From: Rhizobium sp. GN54
Lineage (GTDB): Bacteria > Pseudomonadota > Alphaproteobacteria > Rhizobiales > Rhizobiaceae
Assembly: GCF_021026345.1 (NCBI RefSeq)
Contig: NZ_JAJNCZ010000007.1
Span: 186,001-250,000, forward strand
DNA: 64,000 bases
Direction of reading: 5' to 3'
Every line of letters starts with the position of its first letter. Position 1 is the first letter of the stretch. The notes below the pieces were generated by a model. That model ran no database searches and was not told the origin of the DNA. It worked only from the letters and a program-made list of their open reading frames with translations. Of this stretch, positions 19,657 through 28,703 are shown piece after piece. The position numbers and the translations under genes were made by a program.

Positions 19657-20193
19657 TTATCGGGGAGCCAGCACCATCATCATCTGACGGCCTTCGAGCT
19701 TCGGCTCGGCCTCGACCTTGGCGATCGTCTGCGTGTCTTCCTTGACCTGCAGCAGGAGCTTCATGCCAAGTTCCTGGTGCGCCATTTCGCGGCCGCGGAA
19801 CTTGAGCGTCACCTTGACCTTGTCGCCGTCTTCGAAGAACCGGTTCATCGCCTTCATCTTCACGTCATAGTCGTGCGTGTCGATGTTGGGGCGCATCTTG
19901 ATTTCCTTGATCTCGACGATCTTCTGCTTCTTGCGCGCTTCGGCCGCCTTCTTCTGGTTGGCGTATTTCAGCTTGCCGAGATCGAGGATCTTGCACACCG
20001 GCGGATCGGTGTTGGGGGAAATCTCCACGAGATCGAGGCCGGCGTCTTCCGCCATGCGAAGGGCCTGATCGGTGGGAACGATACCGTGGTTTACACCTTC
20101 GGCATCGATGAGCTGAATCCGGGGAATCCGGATTTCACGGTTTGAGCGCGGGCCGTCCTTGACCGGGGCGTCCGCTTTGAAGGGTCTGCGAAT
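19657..20193 (-). CDS. infC: Translation initiation factor IF-3 (ATT start)
   Basis: A 178-residue initiation factor. No ATG, GTG or TTG gives a full protein: the first ATG (20055) would delete 46 residues of the conserved N-terminal domain. Reading from the ATT at 20191-20193 gives [20 protein letters not shown] followed by [19 protein letters not shown], the expected IF-3 N-terminus, and GAGGAG lies about 9 bases upstream. The C-terminal domain has [18 protein letters not shown] and the final [12 protein letters not shown] non-standard AUU start is the classic autoregulatory device of infC: IF-3 rejects its own start codon. First gene of the infC-rpmI-rplT-pheST block. Confidence 0.95.
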   Translation of the reverse strand: MRRPFKADAPVKDGPRSNREIRIPRIQLIDAEGVNHGIVPTDQALRMAEDAGLDLVEISPNTDPPVCKILDLGKLKYANQKKAAEARKKQKIVEIKEIKMRPNIDTHDYDVKMKAMNRFFEDGDKVKVTLKFRGREMAHQELGMKLLLQVKEDTQTIAKVEAEPKLEGRQMMMVLAPR

Positions 20194-20434
20194 GGTCGTA
20201 TTCTCCTCGAATAGTTCGAACAGGGCTACCTAATTTCGGGGCAATCGTACCCGCCGCCTCGCGCACGGGCGCTGCTTGCGGGCAATGTGTCGATCACCGA
20301 GGCGAAGTCAATACCACGTCGTACGGAAAAAATCACCATCTGTGCCGCCCGGTGCGAAATCGTGTAAATCGGAGCCCGAGAGGCGGTTGCCGCGGCAGGA
20401 CGCGCGGCCGCCACCGGCAATCCAGGAGCATTTC

Positions 20435-21253
20435 ATGACCCCAGAGCAAACCAGCGAAACGAGCGGCAGCGTATCCGTCGGCACAGGCAGCGACCAGCGC
20501 GAGATCGCCACGCGTCTTCTCCCCGAACGCAAGGGCAACCCCCATCCGCATCTCGTCTGGCTCGGCGGCTACCGTTCGGACATGACCGGCACGAAGGCCG
20601 TCGAGCTCGCAAGCCTTGCCGCCGAACTCGGTACCGGCTGCGTGCGGTTCGACTATTCCGGCCACGGCGCGTCGGGGGGCGCCTTCGTGGACGGGACGAT
20701 CTCGCGCTGGCTGGAGGAGACGCTTGCCGTCGTGGCACACGCCAGAGAGCATCTCGGCACGCAGCGCAAGATCCTCGTCGGCTCGTCCATGGGCGGCTGG
20801 CTGGCGCTGCGGCTCGCGCAGGAACTGCGCCGGGCCGGACAGGGCTCCGAGATCGCCGGCATGGTCCTGATCGCGCCAGCGCCGGACTTCACCAGCGAGC
20901 TGATCGAGCCCAAGCTGACGGAGGCAGAACGCAACTCGCTCTCCGAGCGCGGCTACTTCGAGGAACCGACCCCCTACGGGCCCGATCCGAATATCTACAC
21001 GCTGAAGCTGATCGAGGACGGACGCCGGAACCGGGTGCTGGGCGGGGTGATCGACGTCGGCTGCCCGATCCACGTGCTGCAGGGCATGGCGGATCCGGAC
21101 GTGCCCTACACCCACGCCATCAGGCTGATGGAACACCTGTCCTGCGACGACGCCGTGCTCACCCTGATCCGCGACGGCGACCATCGCCTTTCGCGTCCGG
21201 AAGACATCGAGAAGCTGAAGGAGGCGGTTTCCCATCTGCTCAATGCTGCATAA
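20435..21253 (+). CDS. Alpha/beta hydrolase (ABHD10-like thioesterase/esterase)
   Basis: A 272-residue serine hydrolase. The nucleophile elbow is GSSMGG (about residue 117), the oxyanion region HLVWLGGYRSDMTG is near the N-terminus, the acid is in MADPDVPY and the His in DGDHRLSRPED close to the C-terminus. The arrangement resembles mitochondrial ABHD10-type palmitoyl-thioesterase and is common in alphaproteobacteria. Start 20435 has CCAGGAG upstream. It is divergent from infC. Natural substrate unknown. Confidence 0.85.
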   Translation: MTPEQTSETSGSVSVGTGSDQREIATRLLPERKGNPHPHLVWLGGYRSDMTGTKAVELASLAAELGTGCVRFDYSGHGASGGAFVDGTISRWLEETLAVVAHAREHLGTQRKILVGSSMGGWLALRLAQELRRAGQGSEIAGMVLIAPAPDFTSELIEPKLTEAERNSLSERGYFEEPTPYGPDPNIYTLKLIEDGRRNRVLGGVIDVGCPIHVLQGMADPDVPYTHAIRLMEHLSCDDAVLTLIRDGDHRLSRPEDIEKLKEAVSHLLNAA

Positions 21254-21363
21254 TGGTCACGCGCCGCGACGCATTTTAACCATGTTGTCGCATTGCGAAT
21301 TATCGTGATTGACGAGCAGGCCCCTAAAAATTTAACGTTTTGTTAACGATTGAGGGGACACCC

Positions 21364-21981
21364 ATGGCGCGAATGATTGGTGCTAAGGCTATTTTTGCGG
21401 CAATTTCAGCCTTGTTCATTTCGTCTTCCGTCGCCATGACGGCCCCTGCATCGCCCCTGTCCATGCGCACGGGCAGCGTCACGTCGCAGCCGATCGGGCA
21501 CTATGAATTCTGCCGGTCCCACCCTTCCGAATGCAACACCACCCGGCGCGATCAGGGTGCGGCCAAGGTAACGACGTTCGGCTGGACCGTCGTCCGGGAC
21601 ATCAATTCGGAGGTCAACCGCACCATCAGCCCGATGACCGACAAGGACCTCTACGGCCGCGACGAGCACTGGTCCTATCCGGATACGGCCGGCGACTGCG
21701 AGGACTTCGTGCTGCTGAAGCGTCGCAAGCTGATGGAGCACGGCTTCGAGGCCGCCGACCTGCTCATCACCGTCGTGCGCAAGCCCGATGGCGAAGGCCA
21801 TGCCGTTCTGACGGTGCGGTCGACGGAAGGGGACTACGTCCTCGACAACCTCGACAGCGACGTGAAGCTCTGGACCGAGACGCCCTACCGCTACCTGAAG
21901 CGCCAGGCATCCTTCAATCCCGGCCGCTGGGTGTCGATCGAAAACGGCGACGCAGTCATGGTGTCGTCGGTCGGCAATTAG
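21364..21981 (+). CDS. BTLCP transglutaminase-like cysteine peptidase
   Basis: A 205-residue exported protein with a signal peptide (about residues 1-28) and the bacterial transglutaminase-like cysteine proteinase fold. The triad is visible as Cys in GDCEDFVLLKR, His in GEGHAVLTVRS and Asp in YVLDNLDSDV. The family includes LapG, a periplasmic protease that releases RTX adhesins from the outer membrane, but many rhizobial members are uncharacterised. No LapD-like gene is next to it. Start 21364 follows GAGGGG; a TTG at 21340 is less likely. A hairpin past the stop probably ends the transcript. Confidence 0.85.
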   Translation: MARMIGAKAIFAAISALFISSSVAMTAPASPLSMRTGSVTSQPIGHYEFCRSHPSECNTTRRDQGAAKVTTFGWTVVRDINSEVNRTISPMTDKDLYGRDEHWSYPDTAGDCEDFVLLKRRKLMEHGFEAADLLITVVRKPDGEGHAVLTVRSTEGDYVLDNLDSDVKLWTETPYRYLKRQASFNPGRWVSIENGDAVMVSSVGN

Positions 21982-22009
21982 ACGAGCCCTCCTGCAGAAC
22001 GTTCCACCG

Positions 22010-22036
22010 CGGCGGCCGGCATCCCGGCCGCCGTTC
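22010..22036. terminator. Stem-loop terminator between convergent genes
   Basis: A 10-bp perfect GC stem (CGGCGGCCGG / CCGGCCGCCG) with a 4-base loop, followed by TTCTC on the plus strand. It lies between the BTLCP gene and the convergent mbfA. Confidence 0.6.
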
Positions 22037-22100
22037 TCGTATGGTCCTTTCTCGCATGTCGTTGTCGCAAAACCGCGGCGCAGTTTTGTGCGACATGCTC

Positions 22101-23084
22101 TCAAGCATTGCCGATCAGCACGCCGCAGGCAAATACCAGCCCGCCACCGAGGACGACCTGGAAGGCGGCGCGCAGGAACGGCGTTTCCATGAAACGGTTC
22201 TGGATGAAGGCGATCGCCCAGAGCTCGACGAAGACGACGCCGACGGCAATCGCGGTGGCGAGCGCGAAGTTCGGGATCAGGTAGGGCAGCGCGTGGCCGA
22301 GGCCGCCGATGGCGGTCATGATGCCGGAGGCAAGGCCGCGCCTGACCGGCGAGCCGCGTCCGGAAATCTTGCCGTCATCGTGGGCGGCTTCCGTGAATCC
22401 CATGGAAATCCCGGCGCCGATGGAGGCGGAAAGCCCCACCAGGAAGGTCTGCCAGGTATCCTGGGTGGCGAAGGCGGCCGCGAAGATCGGGGCAAGGGTG
22501 GAAACCGATCCGTCCATCAGCCCGGCAAGGCCCGGCTGCACATAGGTGAGGATGAACTGCCGGCGTTCGACCGCGTCTTCCTCGGCGATCGCCGCCTGGT
22601 TCGCCTCCGCCTCGGCCATATGGCGCGCCTTGTCCTCATGGGCCTTCTCGGCAATGGCGAGATCGCCCAGGAGCTTGCGTGTCTGCGCATCCGTCGTCTT
22701 GGCCGCGGCCTGCAGGTAGAAGCGGTGCGCCGCCTCTTCCATCGCCTTCGCCTGCGCGCGGGCGGTCTGCACCGGCATGTTGGCGATCAGCCAATCCGGC
22801 TTCCGCTCCGGAAAATCGCGCACGAATTCGCGCCGGACCAGCGGAATCCGGTCGCCGAAGCGACGGATGTGCATGTCGATCAGCAGGCGACGGTGTTCGT
22901 TCTCCTCGCCAGCCATCTCCTCGAACATCCCGGCCGTGTGCGGCGAGCTTTCGCGCAGCGCGTCGGCATAGGCGAGATAGATGCGGCCATCGTCCTCCTC
23001 GGAGGAGATGGCAAGGGCAAGGATTTCCTGCTCGCTGAGCGATTCCAGCGAACGCTTGCCGTTACGGAAGATGCGGGAGAGCAT
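22101..23084 (-). CDS. mbfA: Membrane-bound ferritin / iron exporter MbfA
   Basis: A 327-residue fusion. The N-terminal ferritin-like (rubrerythrin/erythrin-vacuolar) domain, about residues 15-170, carries Glu/His iron ligands in SSEEDDGRIYLAYAD, GEENEHRRLLIDMH and AIAEKAHEDKARH. The C-terminal VIT1/CCC1-like membrane domain (about 180-327) has GLAGLMDGSVSTLAPIF and four to five helices. Homologues in Bradyrhizobium and Agrobacterium export iron and protect against H2O2 and acid stress. A perfect ICE-type palindrome sits 12 bases upstream of the ATG, so repression by Irr under low iron is likely. Confidence 0.93.
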   Translation of the reverse strand: MLSRIFRNGKRSLESLSEQEILALAISSEEDDGRIYLAYADALRESSPHTAGMFEEMAGEENEHRRLLIDMHIRRFGDRIPLVRREFVRDFPERKPDWLIANMPVQTARAQAKAMEEAAHRFYLQAAAKTTDAQTRKLLGDLAIAEKAHEDKARHMAEAEANQAAIAEEDAVERRQFILTYVQPGLAGLMDGSVSTLAPIFAAAFATQDTWQTFLVGLSASIGAGISMGFTEAAHDDGKISGRGSPVRRGLASGIMTAIGGLGHALPYLIPNFALATAIAVGVVFVELWAIAFIQNRFMETPFLRAAFQVVLGGGLVFACGVLIGNA

Positions 23085-23096
23085 GTCGAAACCTTT

Positions 23097-23113
23097 TTTA
23101 GAATAATTCTAAA
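23097..23113 (-). promoter_or_regulatory. ICE-type Irr-binding palindrome upstream of mbfA
   Basis: TTTAGAATAATTCTAAA is a perfect 7-3-7 inverted repeat that matches the rhizobial iron control element bound by Irr. It ends only 12 bases before the mbfA ATG, overlapping the likely promoter and ribosome-binding region, which fits repression. Confidence 0.85.
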
Positions 23114-23185
23114 AATAGGCATCGAGGCGAGGAACGTCAACCGCTTCCGATGCGACAGAAGGGACGGGAGCCAAGGGCCGGAGGT

Positions 23186-23974
23186 TTAGAGCAGCCCCTC
23201 TTCGGCCTGTTCGCGGGCAGCGGACAGGCCCCGAAAGATCGGCGAGGCGACGTCGGCCTCGATCATTGCCGACAGGCCGGCAGCAGTCGTTCCCCGATAC
23301 TCGAGGAAGATATCGACAAGGTCGGAGGGCGGGGTATCGGACTGCGCCATCAGCACGCCCGCGCCGAGAAAGAGCTGGCGCACCGCGGCATCGGCCGTTT
23401 CCGGGTCGAGACCGGCACCGATCGCATGGCGGATCATCGCATCGGCAAAGAGGGCGGGAAAGGCCGGGCCCGAACCGGTGAGCGCGGTGAAATAGTCGAG
23501 CTGCGCCTCCTCGTGGATGCCGTGCGCCTGGCCCGATGCCGAAAAGAAGCGGAAGACGAAATCCGCCTCGTCGTCGGTCACGCCGTCGGTCGCAAACCAG
23601 GGCGTGAACGACAGCCGGTATTCGGCGCAGGCATTCGGCATGGCGCGCACGATGCGGGTGGCGCCGTAGCGCTCGGCAAGCTCGGCAACGCTGACGCCGG
23701 CGACCACGGAAACGAGCAGCCGGTCCGTCAGGTCGACATCAACCTCGTCCAGGTCGTGCGGGCGCACGCAGAGCATGACGATGTCGGCACGCGCCGCCAG
23801 CGCCTCGTTGTCGGTCGTGAGGGCAATGTCCGGCCAGTCCTCGAAGCCGGTCACGTCGCCGGAGCGGGAGGACAGGATCAGCTGCCGCGGACGGATGACA
23901 CCGTCTTCGAGCGCAGGATGCAGCAATGCCCCTGCGAGCCAACCGCCACCGCCGATGACCCCGATCGTCGCCAC
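23186..23974 (-). CDS. Pyrroline-5-carboxylate reductase family protein
   Basis: A 262-residue NAD(P)-dependent reductase that would catalyse the last step of proline synthesis. The N-terminal Rossmann motif is IGVIGGGGWLAGALL and the C-terminal dimerisation domain has the signature ALTGSGPAFPALFADAM and LVDIFLEYRGTTAAGL, matching the ProC signature. It starts with GTG at 23974, 7 bases after the aminopeptidase stop, so the two are co-transcribed. It is somewhat divergent from housekeeping ProC (GGGGWLAGA in place of the usual GGGNMA), so it may be a second paralogue with another imine substrate. Confidence 0.8.
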   Translation of the reverse strand: MATIGVIGGGGWLAGALLHPALEDGVIRPRQLILSSRSGDVTGFEDWPDIALTTDNEALAARADIVMLCVRPHDLDEVDVDLTDRLLVSVVAGVSVAELAERYGATRIVRAMPNACAEYRLSFTPWFATDGVTDDEADFVFRFFSASGQAHGIHEEAQLDYFTALTGSGPAFPALFADAMIRHAIGAGLDPETADAAVRQLFLGAGVLMAQSDTPPSDLVDIFLEYRGTTAAGLSAMIEADVASPIFRGLSAAREQAEEGLL

Positions 23975-23981
23975 GCTCGCC

Positions 23982-25238
23982 TCAGGCCCATTCGCCCGCG
24001 CGCATCACCGGGATGCGGCTGCCGTCGGCACGGATACCATCGATGTCGATCTCGCCCGAACCGATCATCCAATCGATGTGGATCAGGCTCGAATTACCGC
24101 CCTGTGCGGCGATCTGCTCCGGCGAAAGACTGGCGCCATCGAGGAAGCACTTCGAATAGCACTGGCCAAGCGCGATGTGGCAGGCGGCGTTCTCGTCGAA
24201 GAGGGTGTTGTAGAAGAGCAGACCGCTCGCCGAGATCGGCGAAGAATGGGGCACGAGCGCAACCTCGCCCAGCCGGCGTGCGCCCTCGTCGGTATCGAGG
24301 ACCTTGTTCAGCACGGCCTCGCCCTTCGACGCATGAGCCTCGACGATGCGCCCCGCCTCGAAGCGGACGCGGATGTCGTCGATCAGCGTCCCCTGGTGAG
24401 ACAGCGGCTTGGTGCTCGACGCATGCCCCTCGACGCGAAGGGCATGCGGCGTCGTGAAGACCTCCTCGGTCGGGATGTTCGGATTGCAGGTGATGCCGTT
24501 CTTCGCCGTCGAGGCGCCGCCGTGCCATTCGTGGCCGTCGGCGAGGCCGACCGTCAGGTCGGTGCCTGGCCCCCTGAAGTGGAGCGCTGCGAAACGCTCG
24601 CCGTTCAGCCAGGCGGAACGGCTGTGCAGGTTGGCATTGTGCGCCTTCCAGGCGCCCACCGGATCGTCGCGGTCGACGCGCGAGGCGGCAAAAATCGCGT
24701 TCGCCAGCTTCTCCACCGCCACGTCCTCGGCATCGTCCGGAAAGACCTGCCGCGCCCAGGAGGGGTTCGGATAGGAGACGATGTTCCAGTTGATGTCGAA
24801 ATTGGCGATCTTCTCCAGCGCCGGCTTGTAGGCGATCGAGTTCGCCTTGTTGGCGCGCGCCACCTTGGCCGGATCCTCGCCGGACAGAAGCATCGGGTTG
24901 TCGCCGGCGATCGCGAGCCTGGCGGCGCCATCGGCATAGGCTTTCGCCATGCCCTGATAGAGCCAGTCCGTCGCCCGGTCGAAGCTCTCGTCAGGAGCAT
25001 GGCGATAGCGGGCCAGCGTCGCCTCTTCGTCGGCATAGAAGGTGCTGACGAGACCGGCGCCGGCGATGTAGGCGTGCTTGGTGATCAGGCGGACCAGCGG
25101 AAGTGCCGCAACCGGCGCCGTCATCACCAGATCCTGGCCCCTCTGCAACTGGAGGCCGACCTTGACGGCGACCTCCGCGAGCCTCTCGAGCTTGACGGGA
25201 TCGACGGGCGTGGATGCTGTACGAAGCGGTGCGTTCAT
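23982..25238 (-). CDS. M29-family metallo-aminopeptidase
   Basis: A 418-residue aminopeptidase of the thermophilic aminopeptidase (AmpS/AmpT, M29) family. Conserved segments with metal ligands are NPNIPTEEVFTTPH (about residues 248-261), EGHASSTKPL, GEVALVPHSSPIS (about 322-334), LFYNTLFDENAACHIALG and HIDWMIGS near the C-terminus. It removes N-terminal residues from peptides in the cytoplasm. The gene is followed within 7 bases by the proC-like gene, which suggests a role in peptide or amino-acid turnover. Confidence 0.92.
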   Translation of the reverse strand: MNAPLRTASTPVDPVKLERLAEVAVKVGLQLQRGQDLVMTAPVAALPLVRLITKHAYIAGAGLVSTFYADEEATLARYRHAPDESFDRATDWLYQGMAKAYADGAARLAIAGDNPMLLSGEDPAKVARANKANSIAYKPALEKIANFDINWNIVSYPNPSWARQVFPDDAEDVAVEKLANAIFAASRVDRDDPVGAWKAHNANLHSRSAWLNGERFAALHFRGPGTDLTVGLADGHEWHGGASTAKNGITCNPNIPTEEVFTTPHALRVEGHASSTKPLSHQGTLIDDIRVRFEAGRIVEAHASKGEAVLNKVLDTDEGARRLGEVALVPHSSPISASGLLFYNTLFDENAACHIALGQCYSKCFLDGASLSPEQIAAQGGNSSLIHIDWMIGSGEIDIDGIRADGSRIPVMRAGEWA

Positions 25239-25331
25239 CGCTCTTACCTGCTGTCTTCGATTGCGTTGCCTTCTACTTAGGACGGAATGGCGAAAAACAG
25301 AAGATCGGCGACGACCGCCGGAGCAGATAAG

Positions 25332-25805
25332 TCAGGCGACGACCGGGGCAGCCACCGCATCGAGGGCCCTGCGCGCGTCCTCCGGTGCAAGACGGATCTG
25401 CAGCCCCCGCTGCCCGCCATTGATGTAGACGCGCTCATGGGCGAACGCCGCCGTCTCGATCGCCGTCGGCACAGCCTTGCGCTGCCCGAACGGGCTGATG
25501 CCGCCCACATGGTATCCCGTCAGCCGTTCGGCATCGGCCGGCTTCATCATGCTCGCCGACTTGCCGCCGAAGGCTGCGGCCAGCTTCTTCATGCTGACCT
25601 CGCAGTTGGAGGGCACGACGACACAGACGGGCCTGCCGTCGACCTCCGCCATCAGCGTCTTCAGCACCCTGTCCGGCACCTCCCCGATCGCTTCGGCGGC
25701 CTGCAGGCCGACCTTCTCGGCGGAGGGGTCGTATTCATAGGTGTGAACCGTAAAGGCGACGCCTGCCCTTTGCAGGGCCTGGGTGGCGCGAGTGGTCTTG
25801 GACAT
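25332..25805 (-). CDS. ybaK: Cys-tRNA(Pro)/Cys-tRNA(Cys) deacylase (YbaK/EbsC)
   Basis: A 157-residue trans-editing enzyme that hydrolyses misacylated Cys-tRNA(Pro). The YbaK fold is recognised by HTYEYDPSAEKVGLQAAEA, the catalytic-pocket Lys in DRVLKTLMAEVDG, VVPSNCEVSMKKLAAAFGGKSA and the conserved GYHVGGISPFGQRKAVPT. Length is normal. Start 25805 is the first ATG at the conserved N-terminus (MSKTTRATQAL). It is divergent from a glycosyltransferase gene. Confidence 0.93.
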   Translation of the reverse strand: MSKTTRATQALQRAGVAFTVHTYEYDPSAEKVGLQAAEAIGEVPDRVLKTLMAEVDGRPVCVVVPSNCEVSMKKLAAAFGGKSASMMKPADAERLTGYHVGGISPFGQRKAVPTAIETAAFAHERVYINGGQRGLQIRLAPEDARRALDAVAAPVVA

Positions 25806-26068
25806 GGCGTGACCGTCGAAGATGCAGCAACTGATGACGGAGATCGGTGCCGCATGCTCGCGATCCTTGTCAACAGCGATGCAGCAGAAGCCGAGCTGCG
25901 AAAATGCGAAATGTCAGGGAGAAGCGCTTTCCTGCGGGATCGAAGCGGAGCGGGAGCGCCGGCGACCTTGCCATGCCACAAAGTATTGGTTACTGCCAGA
26001 TTCCTTCGATCGGCCGAAACCTGCACTGGTTGTTCCCTTCCGGGTCATTTTCGGCAAGCGGGTGGATC

Positions 26069-27412
26069 GTGCTGCAGTTCCGTCGACTTCAATTTCACTA
26101 TCTCCTATCGACCAACCGGTTTGCGGAGGCGCTCGCGCTTGCGGAGGCGGACCCCGAGGCGACCCGCGCAGGCCGCGCCTGGGCACTCTACCGACTCGGC
26201 TGCTACAGGTCGGCGAGCGCCCTCCTGCGCCAGCCGCGCTCCGGGCGGGAGGCATTGGCGCTCGGCATTTCGCTCGCCGCGTCGGGCGAGAGCGAGGCGG
26301 GCATCGCGCTGCTTCGCAAGGCGCACGAGGGCGGACAGTTCAATGGACGGCAACTGGCGGCCGCGGCGGAAGCGGTCGCTCCCTACAGCCTGGACACGGC
26401 GACCCATTTCTGTCGCGCCGGCGCTCCGGTCCGCGCCGGCCTGCGGATCGCACTGCTTCTAGCCGAAGGTCGGCAGGAAGAAGCGCTGGCGGAGGCAAGG
26501 GCGGCGATCGGACGCGGCGAGGGTGAGCGCGAACCGGACCTGCACCTGCTGCTCGCCAATGCCGCGGGCGACGAGAGCGCGGCCCTGCCGCTCGCCAACG
26601 ACTTCCTCGCAGCGCACGGCCTGTCGCCGGTTGCCCTGATCGATCCGCAGCGACCGATCTCCGCCTCGAACCTGGCGAGCCGCGTCGCCGCCGGCAGCGT
26701 CCGCGGGCCGCTGGTGACGATCACGATGCCGGCCTACAACACCGCCGAACGGATCGGCCGCTCGATCGAGTCGCTGCTGGCGCAAACCTACCGGGACATC
26801 GAGGTGCTCGTCGCCGACGATGCGAGCACCGACGACACCGTCGCTGTCGTCATGGCCCTTGCCGCGCGCGACAACCGCGTCCGGCTGATCCGGCGCGACC
26901 AGAACGGTGGTCCCTATGCCGCACGCAACCTGGCGCTTGCCAATGCCAGGGGCGACTTCGTGACGTGCCAGGATTCCGACGACTGGGCGCACCCGGAGAA
27001 GATCGCGCGGCAGGTGCGGCCGCTTTTGAAGGACAAGGGGTTGTTCTTCACCTTGTCCAACTGGGTCCGCGTCGACGATCACGGCCAGTTCTACGCCCGG
27101 CAGATCTATCCGCTGACGCGCCTCAATCCGGCTTCCCCGCTGTTTCGTCGCGAGGAGACCCTTGCCCGCGCCGGCACCTACGAGGACGTCCGCACGGGTG
27201 CGGACAGCGAGTATATCGCGCGGCTGAAGCTCGTCTTCGGATGGCGGGGATGGCGCCGGTTGCGCCAGCCGCTTTCTTTCGGCGCGCACCGGCCGGGATC
27301 GCTGATGACGGATGCCGGCACCGGCATCGCACGCGGCAAGGTCAACCTCGAGCGCCTCGACTACTGGGAAGAGTGGACCGCCCGGCACATCGGACGGTTT
27401 GCGCGGAAGTAG
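26069..27412 (+). CDS. Glycosyltransferase family 2 with N-terminal helical repeat region
   Basis: About 447 residues. The N-terminal half (about 1-205) is Ala/Leu/Arg-rich helical sequence with repeated helix pairs (FAEALALAEADPEATRAG, SASALLRQP, EALALGISLAASGE), resembling TPR or SEL1-like repeats. The C-terminal half is a GT2 domain with VTITMPAYNTAERIGRSIES, the nucleotide-binding VADDASTDDT and the metal-binding QDSDDW. The GTG at 26069 is preferred: codons between the ATG at 25973 and 26069 (CAA AGT ATT GGT) look non-coding. It transfers sugars from NDP donors and probably works on the surface polysaccharide whose genes follow. Confidence 0.8.
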   Translation: MLQFRRLQFHYLLSTNRFAEALALAEADPEATRAGRAWALYRLGCYRSASALLRQPRSGREALALGISLAASGESEAGIALLRKAHEGGQFNGRQLAAAAEAVAPYSLDTATHFCRAGAPVRAGLRIALLLAEGRQEEALAEARAAIGRGEGEREPDLHLLLANAAGDESAALPLANDFLAAHGLSPVALIDPQRPISASNLASRVAAGSVRGPLVTITMPAYNTAERIGRSIESLLAQTYRDIEVLVADDASTDDTVAVVMALAARDNRVRLIRRDQNGGPYAARNLALANARGDFVTCQDSDDWAHPEKIARQVRPLLKDKGLFFTLSNWVRVDDHGQFYARQIYPLTRLNPASPLFRREETLARAGTYEDVRTGADSEYIARLKLVFGWRGWRRLRQPLSFGAHRPGSLMTDAGTGIARGKVNLERLDYWEEWTARHIGRFARK

Positions 27413-27441
27413 CGCCGATCCGATCGCAAGCGCGGGCGGGC

Positions 27442-28203
27442 TCAGTCGAACAGGGCATTGCCGTTTCTGGCATTGCGGAAACGGGCGGCCGCTTCCGTCC
27501 TGTTGTGGACGCCGAGCTTGCGGATGATGTTGTGCAGATGGATCTTGACCGTGTGCTCGGATAGTCCGAGCCCGGCGGCGATCAGCTTGTTCTGGAGCCC
27601 GCGGGAAACCATCTCCAGGATCTGCAGTTCCCTGGCCGTCAGTTCCGCGACGCCGCTCTCCGCCTTGCGCGGAGCGGACGGCATGCCGTTGTGGGCCGGA
27701 AGCGACGGCCCGGGATCGCCGGGCCGCACGCCGACCACCGATCCCGGGGGCAGGTATTCGCCGCCGCACAGCATGAGCCTGATGATCGAGAGCCAGATAT
27801 CGAGTCGCATGTCCATCGGCAGGACGCTGCGGAACAGGGCGGAATCGGTGACGGCGGAGAAGGAGGTCGCCTGCATCTTGTCATAGGGTTCGATGACGGC
27901 GGCAAGGGCATGCGGATGGACGCGCCCAAGCATCGCGGCGGCGGCCTCGGCCTCATGCACCAGGGCGACATCGACGAGGATCAGGGCCACCGGATGGGCA
28001 AACGCCCTGCAGCCGGCGGAGACACTCTCCACCTGCTCGACGAGAACCCATGGGAACTCGCGCTCGACCGCATCGATCAGCCGCTTCGATACGCTCCCCG
28101 TGTTCGTGACTATCAGCATCACGCGCTGTGGTTCAGGCCCACCCCTGATCCCTGCCGCGCCCGGTTGCGCTTCCGCGTAGTCGTTCCCGTCCAAAAGCAC
28201 CAT
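27442..28203 (-). CDS. LuxR-family regulator with degenerate receiver domain
   Basis: A 253-residue DNA-binding protein. The C-terminal LuxR/FixJ HTH (about residues 185-245) is complete: LTARELQILEMVSRGLQNKLIAAGLGLSEHTVKIHLHNIIRKLGVHNRTEA. The N-terminal part (about 28-130) has the hydrophobic pattern of a receiver domain with an Asp in LILVDVAL, but it lacks the paired acidic residues after strand 1 (MLIVTNTGSV) and the usual lysine, so normal phosphorylation is doubtful. It lies beside the polysaccharide export and rml genes and is divergent from them. A later ATG at 28119 starts right at the receiver-like domain and is a possible alternative. Confidence 0.82.
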   Translation of the reverse strand: MVLLDGNDYAEAQPGAAGIRGGPEPQRVMLIVTNTGSVSKRLIDAVEREFPWVLVEQVESVSAGCRAFAHPVALILVDVALVHEAEAAAAMLGRVHPHALAAVIEPYDKMQATSFSAVTDSALFRSVLPMDMRLDIWLSIIRLMLCGGEYLPPGSVVGVRPGDPGPSLPAHNGMPSAPRKAESGVAELTARELQILEMVSRGLQNKLIAAGLGLSEHTVKIHLHNIIRKLGVHNRTEAAARFRNARNGNALFD

Positions 28204-28703
28204 ATCCCTTCACCCGCCCTGCCCGATCCGGCTTTCGTCGCCGGCAATCGTCACTGCCGACGAACGCGCGAAATCGTGCACCATCGACAGGACCTTAACG
28301 CACGTCACGAACGACCGCGACGGCGCAAATGGGCTGAGAAAAGGATAGAAAGGCAATGCACGTGGGGGCACCGGGCGAGGCACGTTCATCCAAACGAACT
28401 AACCTTAGGTGAAGCCTACCCACCAACTTGGGCATCCGACGCAAATCTCCTCCTACCTCGCCCGCCCGGACACCGCCCATAGATCGCACCTGCCCCGGCC
28501 GGAGCTACGGAACGGCGATGGGGGTAGGCCCTGCACATGCCCTTTCACCAATATTGATGAAGTCGGAGCAAGGTCCTGCCCCTTCTCAATATTTCAGGAA
28601 TTTGCACACTGGGACACGCTGTCCGGAAGGCAGCGCCGAGCATTGGTCGAGCGTGCATTTGTATCTTGCATCTGCATCTCCCTGTGACGGGTCGGAGAAA
28701 GAC
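28204..28703. other. 500-bp divergent intergenic region
   Basis: It separates the LuxR-type regulator from the polysaccharide operon and should contain both promoters. It is slightly lower in GC around 28540-28690. Only short inverted repeats (for example ACCTTAGGT near 28405) are seen, with no clear -35/-10 pair. A long untranslated leader for the export gene is possible. Confidence 0.4.

Noticed and set aside
25847-26068. N-terminal extension of the TPR-like/GT2 glycosyltransferase
   Set aside because: The extra in-frame codons use rare A/T-ending triplets unlike the rest of the gene and show no domain, so the GTG at 26069 is preferred.
28395-28425. ACCTTAGGT inverted repeat upstream of the export gene
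   Set aside because: The half-sites are only four bases and no second copy was found, so it is not called an operator.
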